A DNA stretch of 64,000 bases, from the NCBI RefSeq assembly GCF_006094695.1, contig NZ_CP035103.1, positions 992,001-1,056,000 on the forward strand, given 5' to 3'. The DNA is from Kocuria rosea (GTDB lineage: Bacteria > Actinomycetota > Actinomycetes > Actinomycetales > Micrococcaceae). Every line of letters begins with the position of its first letter. The stretch's first letter is position 1. The position numbers and the translations under genes were made by a program. The notes under the pieces are model-generated. The model did not search any database. It saw only the letters and a program-made list of their open reading frames with translations, and had not been told where the DNA came from. This document shows, piece by piece, positions 9,904 through 18,292 of the stretch.

Positions 9904-10005
9904 CTCGTCCCGCATGTCTCTCCCTCGTCCTTCGCCACGTCGCGGCGTCGATAGCATGAGGCGCGCCCCGCGCCCGCCCTGCCGACCCGTGCCGAAGGAC
10001 CTCCC

Positions 10006-11271
10006 GTGAGCTCATCGCCGCCCGACGACCCCGTGCGCTCCCGCCTGCGCCTCTCCGGCGGCAAGGACCGGGTGGTGCTGGTGGCGGCGCTGGGGATCCT
10101 CAGCGCGGTGAGCCCGATGGCCACGGACATGTACCTGGCCTCGATGCCTGCCATGGCCGGGCACTTCGGGGCGTCGGCCTCCGCGGTGCAGCTGACGCTG
10201 ACCACGTGCATGGTCGGCATGGCCGTGGGGCAGTTCCTGCTCGGGCCCGTGTCCGACGTGCTGGGCCGGCACCGGCTCATGGTGGCCGGCAACGCGCTGT
10301 TCCTGCTCAGCTCCGTCGCCGTGGTCCTGGCCCCGACCATCGGGACGGTGCTGGTCCTGCGGGCGGTGCAGGGACTCGCCGGGGCGGCCGGCGTCGTGAT
10401 CGCCCGCGCGGTGGTCTCGGACATCGCCTCCGGCCGCGGGGCCGCGAAGCTGTTCTCGGTCCTCGCGACCATCACCTCCCTCGCCCCGGTGGTGGCCCCG
10501 CTCCTGGGCGGGGTGATCGCCACGGTGGCCCCGTGGCAGACCGTGTTCTGGGTGCTCGCGGCGTTCGGGCTGCTGATGCTGGCGTGCTCCGTGCTCGTGG
10601 TCCCCGAGACCCTGCCCCCGCACCGGCGCCACCGCGGCGGGGTCGGCGCCGTCGTCACCGGGTCCTGGCGGGTGCTGCGCACCCCGTCCTTCATGGCCTA
10701 CGCCCTCGCCTTCGGACTCGCGTTCGGCGGCCTGTTCTCCTACATCTCCGCCTCCTCCTTCGTGCTGCAGAACGTGCTCGGCTACTCGGCGCTCGGCTAC
10801 TCCGTGGTGTTCGCCGTCAACGCGGGCGGCTCCATCCTGGGCGCGGTCGTCAACACCCGCCTCGTCGACCGGGTCGAGCCCGGCACGATCCTCCGCACCG
10901 CGATCGTGGTCATGGCCGCCGTCAACGTGGTGGGCCTGGGCCTGGTGCTGGCCGGGATCACCGGGTGGACCACCCTGGCGCACCTCTTCGTGAGCCAGAC
11001 CTGCATCGGCTTCGTCATGGGCAATGCCGTGGCCCTCGCCCAGGGCCGGGTCCCGGGCCGGGCCGGGGCCGGGTCGGCGGTGCTCGGACTGGTCCAGTTC
11101 CTCCTGGGCGGGCTCGTGAGCCCGCTGACCGGCCTGGCCGGTCAGCACACCGCCGTCCCGATGGCCGTGTCCATGGCGGTGTGCTCGCTGCTCGCCGCGG
11201 GAGCCGTGCTGCTCGCGCGCCGCCTCTCGCGGCGGGCGCCGGAGGGCCCCGCCGCCCCGTCCGGCCCGTAA
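10006..11271 (+). CDS. Bcr/CflA-type multidrug efflux transporter (MFS, DHA1)
   Basis: A 421-residue major facilitator with about twelve membrane segments. The first helices carry SAVSPMATDMYLASMPAMAGHF, a hallmark of Bcr/CflA drug:H+ antiporters, and the loop 2-3 motif GPVSDVLGRHRLM is present. The expected role is export of a drug or metabolite across the plasma membrane; the substrate cannot be read from sequence. The GTG at 10006 follows AAGGA. It is divergent from the LOG gene. A TAGCAT box about 50 bp upstream (near 9952) is a candidate -10. Confidence 0.9.
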   Translation: MSSSPPDDPVRSRLRLSGGKDRVVLVAALGILSAVSPMATDMYLASMPAMAGHFGASASAVQLTLTTCMVGMAVGQFLLGPVSDVLGRHRLMVAGNALFLLSSVAVVLAPTIGTVLVLRAVQGLAGAAGVVIARAVVSDIASGRGAAKLFSVLATITSLAPVVAPLLGGVIATVAPWQTVFWVLAAFGLLMLACSVLVVPETLPPHRRHRGGVGAVVTGSWRVLRTPSFMAYALAFGLAFGGLFSYISASSFVLQNVLGYSALGYSVVFAVNAGGSILGAVVNTRLVDRVEPGTILRTAIVVMAAVNVVGLGLVLAGITGWTTLAHLFVSQTCIGFVMGNAVALAQGRVPGRAGAGSAVLGLVQFLLGGLVSPLTGLAGQHTAVPMAVSMAVCSLLAAGAVLLARRLSRRAPEGPAAPSGP

Positions 11272-11426
11272 CCGGGCGGAAACGGGCAGGAGCCACACTG
11301 TGGCCGATCCATCGGTCCCTGACCGGGGGAGCAGCGGACCTGTGATTAGATGCCTTCTGCCGAGACCGAGGTCACAGTCCCGTTCCGGCCCGATTCCTGA
11401 TCCACCCGACACCCACGGGAGAACAC

Positions 11427-12872
11427 ATGCTCCAAACCATCGAGACTGCCCTCGGCGAGCTGGGCGGCATCATCTGGGGGCCCTACGTCCTCATCCCCCT
11501 GCTGCTGCTCACCGGTCTGTACCTGACCGTCCGGCTGGGCGGGCTGCAGTTCCACAAGCTGGGCTCCGCGCTGCGACTGGCCCTGTTCGACCGCAAGGAC
11601 GCGGACGCCCGCGGCGGCGACGTCTCCCAGTTCCAGGCGCTGACCACGGCGCTCGCGGCCACCGTGGGCACCGGCAACATCGTGGGCGTGGCCACCGCGA
11701 TCTCGATCGGCGGGCCCGGCGCCCTGTTCTGGATGTGGGTCACCGGCCTGCTCGGCATGGCCTCCAAGTACTCCGAGGCGTTCCTGGCCGTGCGGTTCCG
11801 CACCACGGATGCCAAGGGTGAGATCTCCGGCGGCCCGCAGTACTACCTGGAGCGCGGCATCCGCAACGGGTTCGGCAAGTTCCTGGCGATCTTCTTCGCC
11901 GTCGCCGCCGCGCTGGCCGCGTTCGGCATCGGCAACATGACCCAGGGCAACTCCATCGCCTCCAACCTGGAGAGCTCGTTCAGCGTCCCCACCTGGATCA
12001 CCGGTGTGGTGCTCGCCGTGCTGACGCTCGCCGTGCTCGTGGGCGGGATCAAGTCCATCGGGAAGGTCACGGCGGGCTTCGTCCCCGTCATGATCCTCTT
12101 CTACGTCCTGGGCGCCCTGTTCATCCTCGTCGTCAACGTCGCGGCCATCCCGCAGGCGGTCGTCCTGATCTTCACCGACGCCTTCTCCGGCACGGCGGCC
12201 GTCGGCGGGTTCGCCGGATCGGCGATCATGCTGGCCGTGCAGATGGGCGTGGCCCGCGGCATCTTCTCCAACGAGTCCGGCATGGGATCGGCCGCGATCG
12301 CAGCGGCCGCGGCCCAGACCACCCACCCGGTCCGCCAGGGGCTGGTCTCCATGACCCAGACCTTCATCGACACCATCATCGTGGTGACCTGCACGGGACT
12401 CGTGCTCATCACCACCGGGGTCTGGGAGCAGGGGGCGGACTTCGCCGCGACCATGACCGGCGACGCCTTCAGCCAGGGCCTGCCCGGGCAGTGGGGCCAC
12501 TACGTGGTCACCATCGGGCTCGTGATGTTCGCCTACTCGACGATCCTCGGGTGGGCCTACTACGGCGAGCGGTGCATGGAGCGGCTCTTCGGCCGGCCGG
12601 CCGTGATGCCCTACCGGGTCGTGTTCTCCCTGGTGGTGTTCGTGGGCTGCACCGTGCCGCTGGCGGTGGTGTGGAACTTCGCCGACGTGATGAACGGCCT
12701 CATGGCCCTGCCCAACCTCCTCGGGCTGCTGCTCCTCTCCGGGCTGGTCGTCCGCGAGACCAGGCACTACCTGGACCACGACCCCAAGCTGCGGGCGGAC
12801 CGCCGCCAGGTCGACGCGTTCATGGAGGGCCATCCCGGAGCGATCGACTCGTACGAGCGCACCGGCGTCTGA
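11427..12872 (+). CDS. Alanine/glycine:cation symporter (AGCS family)
   Basis: A 481-residue membrane protein. The family signature ATVGTGNIVGVATAISIGGPGALFWMW and the GMASKYSEAFLAVRFR segment identify the alanine or glycine:Na+ symporter family. GIFSNESGMGSAAIAAAAA is a second conserved block. It should import small neutral amino acids with Na+ or H+. The ATG at 11427 follows GGGAGAA. A strong hairpin lies after the stop. Confidence 0.94.
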   Translation: MLQTIETALGELGGIIWGPYVLIPLLLLTGLYLTVRLGGLQFHKLGSALRLALFDRKDADARGGDVSQFQALTTALAATVGTGNIVGVATAISIGGPGALFWMWVTGLLGMASKYSEAFLAVRFRTTDAKGEISGGPQYYLERGIRNGFGKFLAIFFAVAAALAAFGIGNMTQGNSIASNLESSFSVPTWITGVVLAVLTLAVLVGGIKSIGKVTAGFVPVMILFYVLGALFILVVNVAAIPQAVVLIFTDAFSGTAAVGGFAGSAIMLAVQMGVARGIFSNESGMGSAAIAAAAAQTTHPVRQGLVSMTQTFIDTIIVVTCTGLVLITTGVWEQGADFAATMTGDAFSQGLPGQWGHYVVTIGLVMFAYSTILGWAYYGERCMERLFGRPAVMPYRVVFSLVVFVGCTVPLAVVWNFADVMNGLMALPNLLGLLLLSGLVVRETRHYLDHDPKLRADRRQVDAFMEGHPGAIDSYERTGV

Positions 12873-12886
12873 CGGCTGTCGGCGCA

Positions 12887-12922
12887 CGAGGGCCCGGCCT
12901 CCTGACGGGGACCGGGCCCTCG
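12887..12922 (+). terminator. Terminator after AGCS transporter gene
   Basis: CGAGGGCCCGG, a 14-nt loop, then CCGGGCCCTCG: a perfect 11-bp stem located 15 bp after the stop codon. Confidence 0.75.
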
Positions 12923-12925
12923 GTC

Positions 12926-12931
12926 TAGCCT
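12926..12931 (+). promoter_or_regulatory. Predicted -10 box of a leaderless promoter (mutarotase gene)
   Basis: TAGCCT, then 7 nt, then ATG at 12939. It directly follows the terminator of the preceding gene, so this gene is its own transcription unit. Confidence 0.55.
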
Positions 12932-12938
12932 GAGGGGC

Positions 12939-13814
12939 ATGAGCGAACTCCCCGAGCCCCGCCTGTTCTCCTGCGCGGACGCCACCGGCGCCGTCCACGA
13001 CCAGGGCGCGCACGTGATCGACTGGATCCCCACGGGCCACGCCCCGGTGCTGTGGCTGTCCCCGAGCACCGCGCTCGAGACGGGCAAGCCCGTGCGCGGG
13101 GGTGTCCCGATCTGCTTCCCCTGGTTCGCGGACGGGGCGGAGGGCGGGCGCGAGCCCAAGCACGGCTTCGCCCGCACGCTCCCGTGGCACGTCGAGTCGC
13201 GCGAGTCCTCGGACCACGAGGCGATGATCGTCTACCGGCTCTCGGACGCGGACGTCACCGAGCCCGCGCACCAGGAGCAGTTCCCGTACCAGTTCGAGGC
13301 CTACTGCGTGGTGCGCTTCGGCACCGAGCTGTCCCTCGAGCTGAGCGTCACCAACACCGGTGAGCGCCCGTTCGACTTCGAGGAGGCCCTGCACGCCTAT
13401 CTGGTGGTGGGGGACGTGCGGAAGATCCGGGTCGAGGGGCTGGACGGCGCGTCCTACCGCGACAAGGTCCTGGACCGGGAGGACTGCGTCCAGGAGGGGG
13501 ACCTCCGGTTCGACGGCGAGACCGACCGGGTGTACCGCTCGACCGGCGACGTCGCCGTGGTGGACCCCGTGCTGGGGCGGGTGCTGCGGATCCGGAAGAA
13601 GAACTCCGGCACCACCGTGGTGTGGAACCCCGGGGCGGAGACGGCGGCGGCGATGCCCGACGTGGGGCCGGACGGATGGACGGACTTCGTGTGCGTGGAG
13701 GGCGCCAACACCCACGCCGACGCCGTGCACCTCGAGCCCGAGGAGACCCACAGCATGGGCTACCGCCTGTCGGTGGAGACCACGGCGGAGGACCCGGGCC
13801 GCCCACCCGCCTGA
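12939..13814 (+). CDS. D-hexose-6-phosphate mutarotase (aldose 1-epimerase superfamily)
   Basis: A 291-residue YeaD-like protein that interconverts alpha and beta hexose 6-phosphates. Family blocks seen: PVRGGVPICFPWFAD near the N-terminus, KHGFARTLPWHVE with the conserved His and Arg, and the C-terminal DFVCVEGANTHADAVHLEPEETHSMGYRLSVE with the catalytic Glu region. It is monocistronic: a terminator lies before it and a convergent HNH gene after it. The ATG fits the leaderless box at 12926. Confidence 0.92.
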   Translation: MSELPEPRLFSCADATGAVHDQGAHVIDWIPTGHAPVLWLSPSTALETGKPVRGGVPICFPWFADGAEGGREPKHGFARTLPWHVESRESSDHEAMIVYRLSDADVTEPAHQEQFPYQFEAYCVVRFGTELSLELSVTNTGERPFDFEEALHAYLVVGDVRKIRVEGLDGASYRDKVLDREDCVQEGDLRFDGETDRVYRSTGDVAVVDPVLGRVLRIRKKNSGTTVVWNPGAETAAAMPDVGPDGWTDFVCVEGANTHADAVHLEPEETHSMGYRLSVETTAEDPGRPPA

Positions 13815-13944
13815 TCCTCGGGACCGTCCGGCGCTCGGCACAGCGCTGTCGGAGGGCCGGTCCGCGCCCGTGTCCCGCGGCAGCACCGACCGGGAGGCCG
13901 CACGCCCAGCGCCACCCGCACCGTGCGTGCGCTCGGTCGGGCGG

Positions 13945-15573
13945 TCAGAAGGGGGGAGGGTCTGCGTCCTCGGGCACGGAGCTGCCCCGCTCCCCGACGT
14001 CCGGGACCGGTCCGCCCGATGTGGCACCGCCCGACGTGGCACCGACCGATGTGGCACCGGCCGAGGGGTCCGGCACGGTCCGGTAGGTCCGTCCGGCCGG
14101 TGAGGTCCACTCGAGCACTCCGCCGACGGGCGCCGGCCCCGGCTGCCGCACCGACCAGCGGCCGAGGGCACCGCGGCGGTGCTTGACGAGGTGGTGGTGG
14201 CGGCACAGGTGGGCCAGGTTGTCCGCAGCCGTCCGGCCGCCGTCCTGCCACGCCACCGTGTGGTCGAGGTCGCAGCGCTCGGCCCGCCGCCGGCACCCCG
14301 GAAAACGACAGGTCCCGTCGCGCAGCCGCAGCCGGCGGCGCAGATCAGCGGGCACCGCGTAGGTGGTGCGGTCGTGGTCGAGGACGGCTCCGGTGACGGG
14401 ATGGGTCAGCACGCGATGCCACGAGGAGGCACCGGCGGCCAGCTCCCGGGCGACGTCCGCGCTGATCGGGCCGTGACCCTCGAGCACCGGGGCGTCCGCG
14501 GGCACGCCGGTGGCCGGGCCGCCGGGGCGGCACCCCAGCAGCGTGAGCACGGGGACCGTCACGCAGACCCGGCCGCGCACACCGCGCGGGAACCCGGGGT
14601 CGTCGGGGAGCTCCCCCTCCAGCAGGAGATCGGTGAGGACGTCCGCCCGCAGCTGCGCCTCCGTCCGGGCAGTCCTGGCACCCGGCGCGAACCCGTCCGG
14701 GCCGCACTCCTCCGGGCCGCACTGCGCCGGACCGCACTGCACCGGACCGCACCCGTCCGGCTCTCGCCCCGTCCCCGCGCGGGCGGTCTCCTCCACGGGC
14801 CCGAGTAGCGACGCGAGGGTGTCGAGCCGGTCCTGGACCGCGAGCGCCGTGGGCGCGTCCAGCAGGGCGTGCAGCCATGCCATGCCGTCCTCACCGTGCT
14901 CGACCCACACGCGGCGTCCGGCCCGGGCCGCCCGGTGCCTCGCCTCCTGCGTCTCGGCCAGCAGCGCCGCGCGCCGGCGCCGGGCCCACGCGCGCAGCTG
15001 CGCCACCGTGCAGTGCGGAGCCCGCTCCACCAGTTCGGCGGCGAGCCGCTGCACGACGACGGACGGTGCCTCCTGGCCCGCTGGGACGTCCTCCACCAGC
15101 TCGCGCCACTGGTCGGCGATCACCGAGGCGTGCCGGGCGCTGAAGAGGCCCGCCTCCAGCGCCTCGAGGACCTCGGGCAGGTGCAGTCCGAGCACGAGGG
15201 CCTCGCGGACGCGCCCGAGGGCCGTGCCCGCGGGCAGGCGCAGCGCCGGGCCGATCTCGTCGGCGAGATCACGCACCATCTGGTCCTCGGTCTCGAGGAG
15301 GGAGCAGACGAGCTCATCGGCCTCGTAGGGCATCAGCCCCGCCGAGGAGACCCAGTCGATCTCGCGGTCCTCCCAGGCCAGCAGCCACAGCCGGACGATG
15401 CAGCGCAGCTGGCGCCCCGCCTCCCGCGCCTGTGCGGCCGCCGAGTCCACGAGCTCCCCGACGACCGCCCGCACCTCGGCCTGGACGCCGGCGTCCAGCA
15501 CCCGCTCCCCGGCGGGAGCGGCTCGGTGCGGACCCGGAGCAGGACGGGCCCGGCGGTGCGCCGTCGTCGTCAT
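13945..15573 (-). CDS. DUF222/HNH endonuclease-domain protein (13E12-like) with internal repeats
   Basis: A 542-residue actinobacterial protein. Residues about 20-220 form the DUF222 region, and an HNH motif lies near the C-terminus (DGTCRFPGCRRRAERCDLDHTVAWQDGGRTAADNLAHLCRHHHLVKH) with paired Cys and the D-H/N/H metal-binding residues. Such genes are multicopy in Micrococcales; their function is unknown. Two protein repeats come from 15-bp DNA repeats: C-G-P-X-X units in the middle and G-A-T-S-(V/G) units near the C-terminus. The ATG at 15573 has GGGAG at about 10 nt. Confidence 0.88.
   Translation of the reverse strand: MTTTAHRRARPAPGPHRAAPAGERVLDAGVQAEVRAVVGELVDSAAAQAREAGRQLRCIVRLWLLAWEDREIDWVSSAGLMPYEADELVCSLLETEDQMVRDLADEIGPALRLPAGTALGRVREALVLGLHLPEVLEALEAGLFSARHASVIADQWRELVEDVPAGQEAPSVVVQRLAAELVERAPHCTVAQLRAWARRRRAALLAETQEARHRAARAGRRVWVEHGEDGMAWLHALLDAPTALAVQDRLDTLASLLGPVEETARAGTGREPDGCGPVQCGPAQCGPEECGPDGFAPGARTARTEAQLRADVLTDLLLEGELPDDPGFPRGVRGRVCVTVPVLTLLGCRPGGPATGVPADAPVLEGHGPISADVARELAAGASSWHRVLTHPVTGAVLDHDRTTYAVPADLRRRLRLRDGTCRFPGCRRRAERCDLDHTVAWQDGGRTAADNLAHLCRHHHLVKHRRGALGRWSVRQPGPAPVGGVLEWTSPAGRTYRTVPDPSAGATSVGATSGGATSGGPVPDVGERGSSVPEDADPPPF
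14017..14061. repeat. 3 x 15-bp tandem repeat in the HNH gene 3' end
   Basis: Unit CGATGTGGCACCGCC with a few substitutions. The unit length is divisible by three, so copy changes keep the frame and lengthen the Gly-Ala-Thr-Ser tail. Confidence 0.85.
14695..14759. repeat. About 4.3 x 15-bp tandem repeat inside the HNH gene
   Basis: Diverged units of the form NTCCGGGCCGCACTC. On the coding strand they specify Cys-Gly-Pro-X-X pentapeptides between the DUF222 region and the HNH domain. Confidence 0.85.
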
Positions 15574-15650
15574 GGACCCATTCTCCCGGGCACCTCGGAC
15601 GTCCTAGGACTTCGGAATAGGACTCCGGAAAGGCCACCGGGAATGCAGAA

Positions 15651-15686
15651 CGGGTGCCGCCCGTCCGTGCGGACGGGCGGCACCCG
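15651..15686 (-). terminator. Terminator of the DoxX-like gene
   Basis: A perfect 16-bp stem (arms CGGGTGCCGCCCGTCC and complement) with loop GTGC, about 20 bp after the stop at 15708. On the minus strand it is followed by TTCTGCATTC, a weak U-rich tail. Confidence 0.85.
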
Positions 15687-15707
15687 TGGGGTCCTGCAGG
15701 GCCGTGC

Positions 15708-16103
15708 CTACTTGGAGACGACCAGGGCCGCGGCGATCGCGGCCAGGAAGGCGTCCTTCGAGAGGCCCGTGCCGGCCTCGGACGGGCGGACGCCGTCCTC
15801 CTGGGTCATCTCGGGGTTGCGGAAGTACATCGCGAGCAGCCCGGCGGAGAACGCGCCGAGGGCCAGACCCGCGAGGCGCTTGTTGACGAACGGGGTCAGC
15901 AGGGCGGCGCCGATGCCGATCTCCGAGTACGCCACGAACTTGCCGAAGGTGTCGGCGTCCCACTCCTCGAACTGGGGGACGCCGGTGGCGGCGAACTGCT
16001 GGAGACCCGCGGCGGCCTCCGTGGGGAGGTCCTTCTTGCCGTAGCCGGACTGCAGCAGGTAGGCGCCGGAGACGCCGCGCAGGATCGCGTTGGAGAGGCT
16101 CAT
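15708..16103 (-). CDS. DoxX-like small membrane protein
   Basis: A 131-residue protein with about four hydrophobic segments. It starts MSLSNAILRGVSGAYLLQSGYGK and contains FGKFVAYSEIGIGAALLTPFVNKRLAGLALGAFSAGLLAMYFRNPEM, resembling DoxX/DUF-type integral membrane proteins of actinobacteria. No function can be given. The ATG at 16103 follows AAAGGA; the longer frame to 16136 lacks such a site. Monocistronic. Confidence 0.7.
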   Translation of the reverse strand: MSLSNAILRGVSGAYLLQSGYGKKDLPTEAAAGLQQFAATGVPQFEEWDADTFGKFVAYSEIGIGAALLTPFVNKRLAGLALGAFSAGLLAMYFRNPEMTQEDGVRPSEAGTGLSKDAFLAAIAAALVVSK

Positions 16104-16291
16104 GGTCGGTCCTTTCAGGAGGGCGAACAGGGTCATTGAGTCGTCAACGACCCTATCAGGGGAGGGAGCGCGCCCTCCGTGCAGGAGGGGCCGGGAGCGA
16201 ACACCGGCCCCGGGGGCGGCCCCCGCCGCCTAGGCTGGCCACCCGCTCGCAGGACGCCCTCCGCGTCCCGCCACCCGACGGAAGGACAGAC

Positions 16292-17068
16292 ATGGACATC
16301 GAGACCATGAAGAAGGTTCTGCTCGTTCTCACCAGCCACGACTCCCTCGGCGACACCGGGGAGCCCACCGGCTACTTCGTGGGGGAGGCCGCCCACCCGT
16401 GGAAGGTGTTCCGGGACGCCGGCTACTTCGTCGACTTCGCCTCGATCGCCGGCGGGCAGCCCCCGCAGGACGGCAAGGACGAGGAGGACGAGGTGCAGCG
16501 GCAGTACCTCGAGGACGAGACCGTGCGGGCCTCCCTCTACAACACCCCGCGGATCAGCGTGGTCGACCCGGCCCAGTACGACGCGGTCTACCTCGTCGGC
16601 GGGCACGGCACCATGTGGGACTTCGCGGGCAACGCGGACCTGCAGGCGCTGGTGGCCGACGTGCACGACGCCGGGGGAGTCGTCGGCGCCGTCTGCCACG
16701 GACCCGCCGGGCTCGTGGACGTCGAGCTCGCCAACGGTCTGCGCATCGTCGAGGGACGCCGGGTGGCCGCGTTCACCAACGCCGAGGAGGACGAGGTCGG
16801 CAAGTCGGACGTCGTCCCGTTCCTGCTCGAGGACAAGCTCGTCGAGCAGGGCGCGGACGTGCGGACCGCGCCGAACTGGACCGAGAACGTCGTCGTGGAC
16901 GACCGCCTCGTCACCGGGCAGAACCCGCAGTCCGCGGCCGGCGTGGCCAAGGAGATGACCAAGCTCCTGACCGAGGTGGTGCGCGAGCAGAAGGCCGCCC
17001 AGGAGGCGGACTCCGCCGCGCTGCGCCAGGCGCACGACGCCGAGAAGTCCGAGGACGCCGAGGGCTGA
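16292..17068 (+). CDS. DJ-1/PfpI-family (HchA-like) type 1 glutamine amidotransferase domain protein
   Basis: A 258-residue cytosolic protein. The nucleophile elbow is VGAVCHGPAGLVDV with Cys and the following His, and the N-terminus LLVLTSHDSLGDTGEPTGYFVGEAAHPWKVFRDAGYFVDFASI matches the HchA/Hsp31-like branch that includes glyoxalase III (methylglyoxal to lactate). Whether it is a glyoxalase, deglycase or chaperone cannot be decided here. The ATG follows GGAAGGA. The charged tail (EKSEDAEG) is dispensable-looking. Confidence 0.87.
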   Translation: MDIETMKKVLLVLTSHDSLGDTGEPTGYFVGEAAHPWKVFRDAGYFVDFASIAGGQPPQDGKDEEDEVQRQYLEDETVRASLYNTPRISVVDPAQYDAVYLVGGHGTMWDFAGNADLQALVADVHDAGGVVGAVCHGPAGLVDVELANGLRIVEGRRVAAFTNAEEDEVGKSDVVPFLLEDKLVEQGADVRTAPNWTENVVVDDRLVTGQNPQSAAGVAKEMTKLLTEVVREQKAAQEADSAALRQAHDAEKSEDAEG

Positions 17069-17081
17069 GCCTCCGTCCGGT

Positions 17082-17123
17082 GCGAGGGGCGGCACGGCAG
17101 GCGGCGCCCGTGCCACCCCTCGC
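17082..17123 (+). terminator. Terminator after the DJ-1/PfpI gene
   Basis: GCGAGGGG-C-GGCACGG paired with CCGTGCC-A-CCCCTCGC, one mismatch, about 10-nt loop, 13 bp after the stop. Confidence 0.7.
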
Positions 17124-17201
17124 GGGCCCCGGCGTTTCCGGACAGACTGGGAGCGTCGGGCCGTCCGGCCCGGCCCAGCGGACACACGGCAGGAGAACCA
17201 C

Positions 17202-17954
17202 ATGGCTGACCTCAAGGACAAGGTCGCGCTCGTCACCGGCGCCGCCTCCGGCATCGGCGAGGCCTGCGCGAAGGACCTCGCGGCGCAGGGCGCCAAGGTC
17301 GTCGTCACGGACATCGACACCCGGCGGATCGACGACGTCGTCCAGGCGATCATGGCCGCCGGCGGCGACGCCGCCGGCTTCCGGCAGGACGTGGCGAAGC
17401 CCGAGGACTGCGAGGCCGCGGTCGAGTTCGCCCAGCAGACCTACGGCGCCCTGCACCTGGCGGTGAACAACGCCGGGGTCGCCGGCGCGGCGGACGCTGT
17501 GGGGGAGTCGGACCTCGACGCGTGGGTGCGCACCGTGCAGATCGACCTGCACTCCGTCATGTTCGGCATGCGCTACCAGCTGCCCGCCATCGAGCAGGCC
17601 GGCGGCGGGGCGATCGTCAACATGGCCTCCGTGCACGGCACCGTGGCCGTGGCCGCGGGCAACAGCGCCTACACCGCCGCCAAGCACGGCGTGGTCGGGC
17701 TCACCAAGCAGGCCGGCGTGGAGTACGGCCGGCGCGGGGTGCGGATCAACGCCGTCGGCCCCGGCTACATCGACACCCCGCTGCTCAGGACCGCGCCGGC
17801 GTCCGTCCTCGAGGGGCTCACCGCCAAGCACCCGCTCGGCCGGCTGGGCCGCGCCGAGGAGGTCGCCGCCCTGACCACGTTCCTCCTCTCGGAGAAGGCC
17901 TCCTTCATGACGGGCGGGTACTACCTGGTCGACGGCGGCTACACCGCGCTGTAG
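17202..17954 (+). CDS. Short-chain dehydrogenase/reductase
   Basis: A 250-residue classical SDR. It has the NAD(P)-binding TGAASGIG motif, the NNAG motif, the catalytic Ser (NMASVHG) and Y-T-A-A-K. An Asp after beta-2 (VVTDIDTRRI) favours NAD(H) over NADP(H). C-terminal GGYYLVDGGYTAL is typical of 3-ketoacyl-ACP reductase-like and glucose-dehydrogenase-like enzymes. Substrate unknown. The ATG follows GGAGAAC. Confidence 0.9.
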   Translation: MADLKDKVALVTGAASGIGEACAKDLAAQGAKVVVTDIDTRRIDDVVQAIMAAGGDAAGFRQDVAKPEDCEAAVEFAQQTYGALHLAVNNAGVAGAADAVGESDLDAWVRTVQIDLHSVMFGMRYQLPAIEQAGGGAIVNMASVHGTVAVAAGNSAYTAAKHGVVGLTKQAGVEYGRRGVRINAVGPGYIDTPLLRTAPASVLEGLTAKHPLGRLGRAEEVAALTTFLLSEKASFMTGGYYLVDGGYTAL

Positions 17955-18292
17955 TCCCCGCACCGCGGACCCACCGCACCGGCGCCGGATGCGTGCACGC
18001 GTCACCGCGTCCCGCACCGGCGCGGTGGGCCCGGCGCCGTCAGGGCGCGGCCGTGCCCTCCGCCACATCCGGGTGGTGGCGTGCCGCCGGTGCTGTAGGG
18101 TGAGGCGTATTGCATATGGCACTGCTCCCCGTTCCCGGGTGAGCAGGCAGGCGTCGAGCACCCCGTTCTTCTTCCAGCGTGGCACCGTTCCAGACGGTCT
18201 CAGCCCGCTCGCAGGGGCTCCAGGAGTCATTCGGCGCAACCCGGCGCGCTACCCCCTTGCCGGGACATCCGATCGAAAGACGTATCCCAGTT
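17955..18292 (+). promoter_or_regulatory. Long leader region of the DEAD-box helicase gene
   Basis: About 340 bp without a supported gene. A TAGGGT box at 18096-18101 is a possible -10, which would give a leader near 185 nt. An in-frame extension of the helicase from a GTG at 18179 lies here but its translation is unlike the protein family. Long regulated leaders are known for cold-shock DEAD-box helicase mRNAs, so control at this level is plausible but not shown. Confidence 0.35.

Noticed and set aside
9829..9957. N-terminal extension of the LOG protein with Ser-Asp repeats
   Set aside because: The family start is at 9828; the extension would translate promoter repeats and has no support.
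11346..14171. 941-codon minus-strand frame across the AGCS and mutarotase genes
   Set aside because: It spans two convincing plus-strand genes and a terminator.
18179..18292. 38-residue N-terminal extension of the DEAD-box helicase
   Set aside because: Possible but does not resemble the family; kept as an alternative start only.
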